DNA of 64,000 nucleotides, taken from DAOUAM01 sp034433305 (GTDB lineage Bacteria > Chloroflexota > Dehalococcoidia > Lucifugimonadales > DAOUAM01). A model generated the notes under the pieces. That model had not been told where the DNA came from, searched no databases, and was given only the letters and a program-made list of their open reading frames with translations. The stretch covers positions 62,001-126,000 of the forward strand of contig DAOUAM010000039.1 of assembly GCA_034433305.1 (NCBI GenBank), written 5' to 3'. A program made the position numbers and the translations under genes. This document shows positions 22,700 to 31,492 of the stretch, piece by piece (positions within the stretch are counted from its first letter, which is position 1; each line of letters opens with the position of its first letter).

Positions 22700-22729
22700 T
22701 TGACATGCTTCGCCGTCGCTAAGTAACAT
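22700..22729 (+). promoter_or_regulatory. Sigma-70 promoter for the MscS-type channel gene
   Basis: TTGACA (22700-22705), an 18-bp spacer and TAACAT (22724-22729), 40 bp upstream of ATG 22769. Confidence 0.6.
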
Positions 22730-22768
22730 GCCCCTCGGAACACATATTGGCATAGAAACGGTAAGCCT

Positions 22769-24031
22769 ATGGCGCAGGTCCACTCTGGTCTTTGGGGCGC
22801 GGTCCCCGTGCTGGCTCTCAGCCGTGACTGGTGGTGGGCGCTCATTGCGGCAGCCCTCGCCCTGGCTGCCATCGGAGCGCTCTGGCTGCTGGTGCGGCCT
22901 ATTGTACAAAGGCTATACCGTTGGGTTGACGCACTGGTACCCGCCGACCTGTCCACACTGGAGCAGCCCACGGTCCGGGTCGTGATGCTGGCGCTGAGCC
23001 TGGCGGCCGCCACGGGCGCGGGCATTTCCATCGCCAACACGCTGGGGCTGGACACCAGTGGCTTGGTGCAGCAACTGGAAGACTGGGGTATTGCCTCGGC
23101 CAAGTGGCTGCTTCCCAGGCTGGCGCGCATTGCCATTATCGTGGCTCTCACGCTGGTCATCATCAGGGTCATAAACCGGATAATACCCGTTGCCGTGCGC
23201 CGCTACCTGGCCCATCGCCAGGGCGAGACAGCCCAGCAGGCGGAGGTGCGGAAGCGGGCCGACACGCTCTCCAGGGTGCTCCAGCAGACCATTCGCCTTC
23301 TGGCCGTCACCGTGGCGCTGTTCATTGTCCTCGACGAGATCGGCGTCAACATAGCGCCCGTCCTGGCCGGGGCTGGCGTGGCGGGCATTGCCATCGGCTT
23401 CGGCGCCCAGAGCCTGGTGAAGGACATCCTCAATGGCATCTTTATCCTGCTGGACGACCAGTTCCGCGTGGGCGATGTGGTGACCATCGCCGGCATCGGT
23501 GGCCTGGTGGAGGACTTCAACCTGCGCCGAACGGTGCTGCGCGACCTGGAGTTTGTCGCCCATTACATACCCAACGGACAGATCACCACGGTCAGCAACC
23601 GCACCAAGGAGCGCTCTCGCGCCGTGCTGGATATACAGGTGGCCTACAAGGAAGACCTGGAGCGGGTGATCCGCATACTCAACGAGCTGGGCGAAGAGAT
23701 GTACAGAGACCCCGCCTTCGGCCCATTGATGGTGGAACCCCTGAAGGTGCTGCGGGTTGACAGCTTTGGCGAGTCTGGCATCACCATCAGAGTCATTGGA
23801 CAGACTCAGCCCATCCGCCAGTGGGATGTCATGGGCGAGTACCGGCTGCGAGTGAAGAAGCGGTTCGACAAGGAGGGCATAGACATCCCCTTCCCGCACC
23901 GGACTATCTACTGGGGGGACAGCCAGGAGGCGAAAGTACGCCATATGATCGCCAGCCTCCCGCCGGAGACGCGAGAAGCCCTGGCGCGAGAGCAGGCGGA
24001 AGGAGAGAAGCCAAAAGATGGTCCTTCGTAG
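22769..24031 (+). CDS. Mechanosensitive ion channel family protein (MscS-type)
   Basis: A 420-residue small-conductance mechanosensitive channel. Hydrophobic helices lie at about residues 20-45, 70-95, 110-140 and 180-200. The pore helix and hinge read AGAGVAGIAIGFGAQSLVKD, followed by the MscS beta-domain signature LLDDQFRVGDVV and IPNGQITTVSNRTK. The C-terminal alpha/beta domain follows with a short charged tail. It would release osmolytes on hypo-osmotic shock. The 3' end overlaps the TrpB-like gene by 14 bp, so the two are probably co-transcribed despite unrelated roles. Confidence 0.92.
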   Translation: MAQVHSGLWGAVPVLALSRDWWWALIAAALALAAIGALWLLVRPIVQRLYRWVDALVPADLSTLEQPTVRVVMLALSLAAATGAGISIANTLGLDTSGLVQQLEDWGIASAKWLLPRLARIAIIVALTLVIIRVINRIIPVAVRRYLAHRQGETAQQAEVRKRADTLSRVLQQTIRLLAVTVALFIVLDEIGVNIAPVLAGAGVAGIAIGFGAQSLVKDILNGIFILLDDQFRVGDVVTIAGIGGLVEDFNLRRTVLRDLEFVAHYIPNGQITTVSNRTKERSRAVLDIQVAYKEDLERVIRILNELGEEMYRDPAFGPLMVEPLKVLRVDSFGESGITIRVIGQTQPIRQWDVMGEYRLRVKKRFDKEGIDIPFPHRTIYWGDSQEAKVRHMIASLPPETREALAREQAEGEKPKDGPS

Positions 24032-25382
24032 GCTTTTCCGGGGTCGAATTCTGCCGTCTCACTGGTACAACATCCAGCCAGACCTGCCTTTCAAGCTTCC
24101 GCCTATCATCAACAGCCGCACGGGCTTCCCGGTCGGCCCCCGTGACCTGGAGCATTTCCTGGCCCCTGAGCTGGTGGACCAGGAACTGAACGCTCAGGAC
24201 AGGGAAGTCCGCATCCCCGAGGAGGTGCTGGAGTACTACGAGGGCTGGCGGCCCACGCCCATAGTCCGCGCCGAGCGACTGGAGGAGGCGCTGGACACCC
24301 CCGCGCGCATCTTCTACAAGTACGAGGGCAGCAGCCCCTGCGGCAGCCACGAGTGCAACACGGCCTACCCCCAGGCCTACTACAGCCAGCGTGGCGGGGC
24401 CAAAAGGCTGGTCACCGGCACCGGAGAGCCGGAGTGGGGCAGCGCCCTGGCCATGGCCGGCGCCGCCTTTCGCCTCGACGTGCGCATCTTCCTGGTGCGG
24501 GCGGCGGCGCAGCGCAACCCCCACCTGGAGCCTATGCTACGTCTGCTGAAAGCCGAGACGGTCCTGAGCCCCAGCGACACCACCCGCGTCGGCAGGCGGG
24601 CTCTGGAGGCAGACCCCCACAGGCCAGGCTCCCTGGGCATGGCTATTTCCGAGGCTGTGGAGGTGGCCCTGGAGGACTCCAGGACAAAATGCTGCCTCAG
24701 CACCGTGCTGGGCCACGTGGTCCTGCACCAGACGGTCATAGGGCTGGAGGCGCGGAGCCAGATGGAGCAGCAGGGTGTCTATCCCGACGTGGTCATAGGC
24801 TCCGCTGGCGGCGGGACCAGCTTCGCCGGGCTGGTGCTGCCCTTCGTGCGGGACAGGCTCCACGGCAGGAACGTCCGCTTCCTGGCCGCCGAGCCTGCCG
24901 AGGTGCCCAGCCTCACCAGGGGCGCCTATGCTTACGACTACGCTGACGCCGAAGGGCTGTTCCCCCTCCTCAAGATGCACACCATCGGCCATCGCTATAT
25001 ACCGCCCCTTATCGAGGCCGAGTCCATGAGGTACCACGGCATGGCCCCGGTGGTCAGCGCGCTCATGGACAAGGGGTATATAGAGGCCGTCTCCTGTAGC
25101 CAGCGCGCCGTCCTGGAGAGCGCGGTACTCTTTGCTCGCACCGAGTCCTTGATTGTAGGCCCGTCAGCGGCCTACGGCCTCCACGCGGCTGTCGTGGAGG
25201 CGCTGCGCTGCAAGGAGACAGGCGAGGCCCGCACCATCCTCTTCGGCATCAACTCCCATGGCAACTTCAAGCTGGACGTCTACGAGGCCTTCCTGAAGGG
25301 CGAGATCGCCGACATCCCACCCGACGAGCCTGGCATGCGCGAGGCGATGGAAGACTTGCCCCACCCGGCACCCTCGGCGTGA
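24018..25382 (+). CDS. TrpB2-like fold-type II PLP family protein lacking the cofactor lysine
   Basis: A 454-residue protein that aligns along its length with TrpB2 tryptophan synthase beta chains (RPTPIVRAERLEEAL, YYSQRGGAKRLVT, SAGGGTSFAGL phosphate-binding loop, GPSAAYGLHAAVVEAL). The PLP-lysine motif GSHKxNTA reads GSHECNTA, with Glu112 (codon GAG) replacing lysine. The ETGAGQWG loop that supplies the catalytic Glu and binds the substrate carboxylate reads GTGEPEWG (residues 134-141). With both residues changed it should not work as a tryptophan synthase; it may be a pseudoenzyme or a repurposed fold. Most of the remaining fold is preserved, so it does not look like random decay. It overlaps the channel gene by 14 bp. 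Confidence 0.8.
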   Translation: MVLRRLFRGRILPSHWYNIQPDLPFKLPPIINSRTGFPVGPRDLEHFLAPELVDQELNAQDREVRIPEEVLEYYEGWRPTPIVRAERLEEALDTPARIFYKYEGSSPCGSHECNTAYPQAYYSQRGGAKRLVTGTGEPEWGSALAMAGAAFRLDVRIFLVRAAAQRNPHLEPMLRLLKAETVLSPSDTTRVGRRALEADPHRPGSLGMAISEAVEVALEDSRTKCCLSTVLGHVVLHQTVIGLEARSQMEQQGVYPDVVIGSAGGGTSFAGLVLPFVRDRLHGRNVRFLAAEPAEVPSLTRGAYAYDYADAEGLFPLLKMHTIGHRYIPPLIEAESMRYHGMAPVVSALMDKGYIEAVSCSQRAVLESAVLFARTESLIVGPSAAYGLHAAVVEALRCKETGEARTILFGINSHGNFKLDVYEAFLKGEIADIPPDEPGMREAMEDLPHPAPSA

Positions 25383-25631
25383 CCCTCGATGGCCCGTGGC
25401 AAGCATGCGCTGTGTCGCGACTCGCTGTTATGTTAATGTAAATATTGTCGCCGGTTAATCTTAATTGATGACGCCCCAGGCGTAACGAGTCCGTATCCTG
25501 GTAGTGGCTTTTTGTCACACTTAGCCTCTGCCTTCCTTCATGCGGTGGACTCGGGGTGTTGCAGCGACTGTGTAGCTGGCCCACCGCACTGTGTACCCAT
25601 CTGTTCGGATGAAAGCTTTCAGGGAGAACTC

Positions 25632-27005
25632 ATGGCTGACCTGACATTTGTTGTCTTGAGCTTCGAGGGGCCAGACCAGTACGCAAGCGCAGGCGGTCTG
25701 GCGACGCGAGTGACCCAGTTGACCAGGTCGCTGGCCGGCATGGGCTTTGAGACACATCTGTTCTTCATTGGCGCCCCGGACCTGCCTGGGCATGAGGTCC
25801 TGGAGAACGGCAAGCTCCACCTGCACCGCTGGTGCCAGTGGATAAGCCGCTACCATCCAGGAGGCGTGTACGATGGTGAAATCCCCAAGCTCTCTGACTG
25901 GGACCGTTCCCTGGTGCCCTGGCTCCAGGGAGAACTGCTGGCACCCAAAGTCGCCTCAGGGGGAATGGTAATTGTGCTGGCCGAGGAGTGGCAGACAGCC
26001 CAGTCGGTGATGGCGCTGCACAGGGTGGTGGCCGGGCAGGGCTGGCAGCAGCACGTCCGCATGTTCTGGAATGCCAACAACACCTACTCCTTCAACCGCA
26101 TTGACTGGGGCAGGCTGAAGCAGGCCGCCACCATCACCACTGTCAGCAGGTACATGAAGCACGTCATGTGGGACTACGGGGTAGATGCCCACGTGGTGCC
26201 CAACGGCATACCTGACAAGTGGCTGCTGCCGGTGGAGCGCCGCGCCAGCCTCAACCTGGCCCGCGTGTTCCGGGAGAGGCTGTCCCTGGTGAAGATAGCC
26301 CGCTGGGACCCCGCCAAGCGCTGGGACATGGCGGTGGATGCCCTGGCTGGCCTCAAGCGCCTGGGGCTGAGGCCCCTGCTGCTGGCCCGCCGTGGGCAGG
26401 AGCACCACAGCCACGAGGTCCTGCGGCGAGCCGAGTCCCACGGCCTTCGCGTGGCCCACGCCCAGCTTGGCGGCAGCGACGTCGAGGCCCTGGTGGAGGC
26501 CCTGGCGCCCGCCGTCAATGCCGACATGGTCATACTGGACGGCTACCTGACGGAAGAGCAGCGCCGGGTGCTGTTCCACGTGGCCGACGCCGTCCTCGCC
26601 AACAGCGGCGTCGAGCCTTTCGGGCTGGTGGGCCTGGAGACCATGGCCGTCGGCGGCATTGCCCTGGTGGGCTGCACCGGCGAGGACTATGTCACGCCAG
26701 GCCACGACGCCATATCCGTGCAGAGCAGCGACCCCCACGAGATCGTGTACCATGTAGCCAACCTGCACAGCGGCAAGACGGACTCTCGCAAGATACGCCT
26801 GGCCGCCAGGCGCTCGGCGGCACGCTACACCTGGACAGCGGTCATTCGCAGGACACTCCTGCCTTTCCTGGAGGAGCAGGGCATTGCGGTCAATGATGGG
26901 CTGTCCAGCGGGCTTGGCATGCTGGCTGCCCTGGTGCCCCCTCATCGTCAGCCTGTAGTGGCGGGCAACGCCGATGCCGCCACACGTGAGTGTGTGTATG
27001 CCTGA
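25632..27005 (+). CDS. Glycosyltransferase (GT4-like)
   Basis: A 457-residue GT-B glycosyltransferase. The N-terminal domain opens with ADLTFVVLSFEGPDQYASAGGLATRV, containing the glycine-rich donor/acceptor loop. The C-terminal nucleotide-sugar site is VEPFGLVGLETMAVGG, the E-x7-E motif of GT4. ATG 25632 with AGGGAGA upstream is preferred over a start 40 codons earlier, whose extension is Cys-rich and unlike the family. It overlaps the GlgX gene by 8 bp, so the role is probably alpha-glucan or trehalose-related; acceptor and donor are not evident. Confidence 0.85.
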   Translation: MADLTFVVLSFEGPDQYASAGGLATRVTQLTRSLAGMGFETHLFFIGAPDLPGHEVLENGKLHLHRWCQWISRYHPGGVYDGEIPKLSDWDRSLVPWLQGELLAPKVASGGMVIVLAEEWQTAQSVMALHRVVAGQGWQQHVRMFWNANNTYSFNRIDWGRLKQAATITTVSRYMKHVMWDYGVDAHVVPNGIPDKWLLPVERRASLNLARVFRERLSLVKIARWDPAKRWDMAVDALAGLKRLGLRPLLLARRGQEHHSHEVLRRAESHGLRVAHAQLGGSDVEALVEALAPAVNADMVILDGYLTEEQRRVLFHVADAVLANSGVEPFGLVGLETMAVGGIALVGCTGEDYVTPGHDAISVQSSDPHEIVYHVANLHSGKTDSRKIRLAARRSAARYTWTAVIRRTLLPFLEEQGIAVNDGLSSGLGMLAALVPPHRQPVVAGNADAATRECVYA

Positions 27006-29706
27006 AGCGAACAGTTTGAAGCTGTGGCCTGGCCAGCCCTATCCCCTGGGCGCGGTCTATGATGGCGTGGGCACCAACTTTTCCCTCTTCTCCGAGCTAG
27101 CCGAGAAGGTGGAGCTGTGCCTGTTCGATGAGGGCGGCAACGAGACGCGCTTTGAGCTGCCGGAGGTCACGGCCTTCTGCTGGCACGGGTACCTGCCCAA
27201 CGTCGGCCCCGGCCAGCGCTACGGGTTCCGAGTGTACGGCCCCTGGGAGCCTGACAGGGGCCACCGTTGCAACCCGGCCAAGCTGCTGCTGGACCCCTAC
27301 GCCCGGGCCATCGAGGGCCAGGTCCGCTGGGACGAGGCCGTCTTCCCCTACTGGTTCAATGACCCCGATGGCCCTCCCAACGACCGCGACAGCGCCCCCT
27401 TCGTACCCAGGTCGGTAGTCATCAACCCGTACTTCGACTGGGGCAACGACCGCCATCCCGGGACGCCCTGGCATGAGACCATCATCTACGAAGTCCACGT
27501 CAAGGGCTTTACCGTCCGGCACCCTGGTGTGCCCCCAGAGCTGCGAGGCACCTACGCGGGCATGGCCCATCCCGTCGCCATCGAGTACCTTACCAGCCTG
27601 GGCGTGACGGCTGTGGAGCTACTGCCAGTCCATCAGTACCTGCACGACTCTCTGCTGCTCCAGCGCGGCCTGCGCAACTACTGGGGCTACAGTTCCATTG
27701 GCTACCTGGCGCCCCACAACGAGTACTCCAGCAGCGGCCAGCTTGGACAGCAGGTGCAGGAGTTCAAGCAGATGGTCAAGGCCCTGCACGCGGCGGGGAT
27801 CGAAGTCATTCTGGACGTGGTGTATAACCACACCGCGGAGGGCAATCATCTGGGGCCGGTGCTCTGCTTCAAGGGCATAGATAACGCCGCCTATTACCGC
27901 CTGGTGACCGAAAGCCCCAGGTACTACATGGACTACACTGGCACAGGCAACAGCCTGAACATGCGTCACCCCCAGGTGCTACAGCTTATCATGGACTCGC
28001 TGCGCTACTGGGTGCAGGAAATGCACGTGGACGGTTTCCGCTTCGACCTGGCGTCCGCCCTGGCTCGGGAGCTACACGAGGTGGACAGGCTGTCCGCCTT
28101 CTTCGACCTCATCCACCAGGACCCGGTGCTGAACCAGGTCAAGCTTATCGCCGAGCCATGGGACGTGGGGGAAGGCGGCTACCAGGTGGGCAACTTCCCG
28201 CCCAACTGGTCTGAGTGGAACGGCAAGTACCGGGACTGTGTGCGGGACTACTGGCGGGGCAACGACCAGACGCTGGGTGAGTTCGCCTACCGTTTCACCG
28301 GCAGCCCTGACCTGTACGAGGCCACGGGCAGGCGGCCCTTCGCCAGCATAAACTTTGTGACCGCCCACGACGGCTTTACCCTCCATGACCTGGTCTCCTA
28401 TAACGAGAAACATAACGAGGCCAATGGGGAGGACAACCGCGACGGCGAGAGCTATAACCGCTCCTGGGACTGCGGCGCTGAAGGCCCTACCGACGATGCC
28501 CAGGTCAACGCGCTGCGGACGCGGCAGAGGCGCAACTTCCTGGCCACGCTGCTGCTGTCCCAGGGAATACCCATGCTGCTGGGCGGAGACGAAATTGGCA
28601 GGACGCAGCGCGGCAACAACAATGCCTACTGCCAGGACAACGAGCTTTCCTGGTACGACTGGGAAAGCGCCGACTGGGACTTCTCGCAATTTGTGGCGGA
28701 CCTGGTGAGGCTGCGCCGCGACCATCCTGTGTTCCGGCGCAGGCGCTACTTCCAGGGCCGGCCCATTCACGGCCAGGGCATCAGCGATGTGCTGTGGTTC
28801 CGTCCCGATGGGGCCGACATGGACGACGAGGCCTGGCAGACCAGCTACGTCAAGTCCCTGGGCGTGTACCTTAACGGCAAGGGCCTGGCCGAGGTGGACG
28901 CCCGTGGTGGGCCGGTGGTTGACGACAGTTTCTACGTGATGTTCAACGCTCACTACGAGCCTATCCAGTTCACCATCCCTGAGCGGCTCCCCGAGGGCCG
29001 CTGGGTGAAGGTGCTGGACACCAGCGAGGGCCGACCGCCGCGTCTCAAGGCCAGGCAAGGCCCCAGGGCCACCGTGGCGCCAGAGGAGGACGGGATAGCC
29101 CGCGATCTGAGGGAGTACGCCATCCTGGACACTCCCGCCGAGGAGTCCTTCGATAGCATCGCCGCCCTGGCGTCCCAGGTCTGCCAGACGCCACTGGCCC
29201 TCATCAGCTTCATGAATGGCGAGCGGCAGTGGTACAAGGCCAGCGTCGGCCTGGAGCCAGGCCAGTCCCAGGAGAAGAGCTGGTTCTGCGCCCAGACCGT
29301 CCTCGGGGATGATGTCTTCGAGGTCCGTGACGCGGCGGCGGACGAGCGCTTCGCCAGCAGCCCCCTGGTCGTCTCTCCGCCGAAGGTCAGGTTCTACGCC
29401 GGCGCGCCGCTTATCACGCCCCAGGGCCACGCCATCGGCACGCTGTGTGTCATGGACTACGTGCCCAGGGAGCTCACTTCTGAGCAGCGGGACGGCCTCA
29501 AGGCCCTGGGCCGGCAGGTCATCACCCAGCTTGAGCTACGCCGCCAGGTGGTGCGCCTGGCCGAGACGCTGGCGGGTGAGCCTGATGGCGCCAGTGGCCC
29601 GGACCCGGCCCTCGATCTGCCCAGTGCAGGTCTTCAGGTCTTCAGCCGGGGCCAGCAAGCACCGGTGGAGGGACGCTCCCTAGTCCTCCTTCGGCTGGTG
29701 GAGTAA
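26998..29706 (+). CDS. glgX: Glycogen debranching enzyme GlgX with embedded GAF domain
   Basis: A 902-residue protein, about 190 longer than usual GlgX. It has an N-terminal CBM48 module (WPGQPYPLGAVYDGVG), then a GH13 barrel with DVVYNHTAE, the nucleophile in GFRFDLASAL (near residue 350), the acid in IAEPWDVG (near 386) and FVTAHDGFTL. The C-terminal beta domain starts normally (NAHYEPIQFT and WVKVLDT), but a complete GAF domain follows (about residues 704-862, EYAILDTPAEESFDSIAALA through FYAGAPLITPQGHAIGTLC and VITQLELRR). The protein then ends GRSLVLLRLVE, the typical GlgX C-terminal strand, so the sensor appears inserted rather than appended. ATG 26998 is chosen because it gives a normal N-terminus; ATG 26974 is possible. 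Confidence 0.88.
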   Translation: MPEANSLKLWPGQPYPLGAVYDGVGTNFSLFSELAEKVELCLFDEGGNETRFELPEVTAFCWHGYLPNVGPGQRYGFRVYGPWEPDRGHRCNPAKLLLDPYARAIEGQVRWDEAVFPYWFNDPDGPPNDRDSAPFVPRSVVINPYFDWGNDRHPGTPWHETIIYEVHVKGFTVRHPGVPPELRGTYAGMAHPVAIEYLTSLGVTAVELLPVHQYLHDSLLLQRGLRNYWGYSSIGYLAPHNEYSSSGQLGQQVQEFKQMVKALHAAGIEVILDVVYNHTAEGNHLGPVLCFKGIDNAAYYRLVTESPRYYMDYTGTGNSLNMRHPQVLQLIMDSLRYWVQEMHVDGFRFDLASALARELHEVDRLSAFFDLIHQDPVLNQVKLIAEPWDVGEGGYQVGNFPPNWSEWNGKYRDCVRDYWRGNDQTLGEFAYRFTGSPDLYEATGRRPFASINFVTAHDGFTLHDLVSYNEKHNEANGEDNRDGESYNRSWDCGAEGPTDDAQVNALRTRQRRNFLATLLLSQGIPMLLGGDEIGRTQRGNNNAYCQDNELSWYDWESADWDFSQFVADLVRLRRDHPVFRRRRYFQGRPIHGQGISDVLWFRPDGADMDDEAWQTSYVKSLGVYLNGKGLAEVDARGGPVVDDSFYVMFNAHYEPIQFTIPERLPEGRWVKVLDTSEGRPPRLKARQGPRATVAPEEDGIARDLREYAILDTPAEESFDSIAALASQVCQTPLALISFMNGERQWYKASVGLEPGQSQEKSWFCAQTVLGDDVFEVRDAAADERFASSPLVVSPPKVRFYAGAPLITPQGHAIGTLCVMDYVPRELTSEQRDGLKALGRQVITQLELRRQVVRLAETLAGEPDGASGPDPALDLPSAGLQVFSRGQQAPVEGRSLVLLRLVE

Positions 29707-29725
29707 GCCGCAGGCAAGAGCCGCT

Positions 29726-31486
29726 ATGGCCACATTCCGGGTATGGGCGCTCCAGGCAACGAGAGTGGAATTGTCCACAGGGGACAGGCTTGTCCCCATG
29801 ACGGCGGACCTGAGCGGCTGGTGGAGCGCCGACGTGACCTCTGCCGGGCATGGGACTGACTACGCCTTTGTCCTGGACGGCGGCCGGCCGCTACCCGACC
29901 CGCGCTCCCTATGGCAACCCCAGGGCGTCCACGGCCCATCAAGAGTGGTGGACCACAGCCAGTACTCCTGGCAGTGCCAGCGCTGGCCTGTCACGCCGCT
30001 ATCGTCCGCCGTGGTCTATGAGCTGCACGTGGGCACCTTCACGCCCGAGGGCACCTTCGACGGGGCCATCCAGCGGCTGGGCCATCTGGTGGACCTGGGC
30101 GTCACCCACCTCCAGCTCATGCCGGTGGGAGAGTTCTCAGGCGACCGGGGCTGGGGCTACGACGGCGTTGACCTCTACGCGCCCCACCACGCCTACGGCG
30201 GGCCAGATGGCCTCAAGCGCCTGGTGGACGCCTGCCACTCCCGGGGCCTGGCCGTGCTGCTGGACGTGGTCTATAACCACCCAGGCCCCGATGGCAACTA
30301 CCTGGGCCGCTTCGGCCCCTACTTCACTGACCGCTACGCGACCCCCTGGGGCCAGGCCGTCAACTTCGACGGCCCGGGCAGCGAGGAGGTCCGCCGCTTC
30401 GTCTGCGACAACGCCCTCATGTGGCTGCGGGACTACCGCTTCGATGGCCTGCGCATTGATGCCGTCCACGCCATAGTGGACACCTCGGCGGTACACATCC
30501 TGGAGCAGCTTGCCGCCGAGGTGGACGAGCTTGAGGCCAGGCTGGGGCGGCACCTGACGCTTATCGCCGAGAGCGACCTGAATGACCCCAGGCTGGTCAC
30601 GCCCAGGGAAGCCGGCGGCTATGGCCTGGATGCCCAGTGGAGCGACGACTTCCATCATGCCCTGCACGCGGTGCTGACTGGCGAGCGGGAGGGCTACTAT
30701 GCCGACTTCGGCAGGCTGGCTGACCTGGCCAAGTCCCTCAGGCACGCCTACGTTTACGACGGGCGGTACTCCCGGTTCCGGCGTCGCAGGCACGGCCGGC
30801 CAGTGGTGGGGCTTTCCGGCCACCGCTTCCTGGCCTACCTCCAGGACCACGACCAGATAGGCAACCGCGCCGGCGGCGAGCGTAGCAGCCACCTCATGAG
30901 CACGGGCAGGCTCAAGGTAGCCGCTGCGCTGCTGCTGACCTCGCCCTTCGTGCCCATGCTGTTCCAGGGCGAGGAGTGGGGAGCTTCGACGCCCTTCCAG
31001 TACTTCACCAGCTTCGCCGACCAGGGGCTGGGGCGGGCGGTCAGCGAGGGGCGCCGCCGTGAGTTCGCCGCCTTCAGCTGGGACCCCGAGGACATCCCGG
31101 ACCCCCAGGACTCGCGGACTTTCCAGCGCTCCAGGCTCGACTGGGCAGAGCCGGAGCGCCAGCCTCACGCCGGCCTGCTGGACTGGCACCGCCGTCTCAT
31201 CAGGCTGAGGAAGGAGACACCGGAGCTGACCAGCGGCAGGCTGGAGATTGTGCAGGTCGCCTTCGATGAGACCGACCAGTGGCTCTCGGTGACGCGGCAC
31301 CCGGTAGTGGTCGCCTGCAACCTGGCCGGGCATGCCCAGGCCGTGCCCATCCCCCACGGCCAGCCTCCCCAGGTCCTCCTGGCCTCTACTCCCGACATCG
31401 GCTTCAAGGACCAGGGCATACTGCTACCACCGGACACGGTGGCGGTGCTGCGGCTGTCGCCGGCGCCCATGCCGTCGCCACCGTAG
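29726..31486 (+). CDS. treZ: Malto-oligosyltrehalose trehalohydrolase
   Basis: A 586-residue GH13 enzyme releasing trehalose from maltooligosyl-trehalose. It has an N-terminal CBM48-like segment (FRVWALQATRVELS), then VVYELHVGTFTPEGTF, DVVYNHPGPDGNYL, the nucleophile in FDGLRIDAVHAI (near residue 243), the acid in LIAESDLND (near 281) and LQDHDQIGNR. These match TreZ more closely than the branching enzyme GlgB. Twenty bp after glgX and probably co-transcribed. The partner synthase TreY is not in the window, so the pathway needs a distant treY. Its stop is 6 bp from the convergent stop of the next gene. Confidence 0.93.
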   Translation: MATFRVWALQATRVELSTGDRLVPMTADLSGWWSADVTSAGHGTDYAFVLDGGRPLPDPRSLWQPQGVHGPSRVVDHSQYSWQCQRWPVTPLSSAVVYELHVGTFTPEGTFDGAIQRLGHLVDLGVTHLQLMPVGEFSGDRGWGYDGVDLYAPHHAYGGPDGLKRLVDACHSRGLAVLLDVVYNHPGPDGNYLGRFGPYFTDRYATPWGQAVNFDGPGSEEVRRFVCDNALMWLRDYRFDGLRIDAVHAIVDTSAVHILEQLAAEVDELEARLGRHLTLIAESDLNDPRLVTPREAGGYGLDAQWSDDFHHALHAVLTGEREGYYADFGRLADLAKSLRHAYVYDGRYSRFRRRRHGRPVVGLSGHRFLAYLQDHDQIGNRAGGERSSHLMSTGRLKVAAALLLTSPFVPMLFQGEEWGASTPFQYFTSFADQGLGRAVSEGRRREFAAFSWDPEDIPDPQDSRTFQRSRLDWAEPERQPHAGLLDWHRRLIRLRKETPELTSGRLEIVQVAFDETDQWLSVTRHPVVVACNLAGHAQAVPIPHGQPPQVLLASTPDIGFKDQGILLPPDTVAVLRLSPAPMPSPP

Positions 31487-31492
31487 GCGGTG

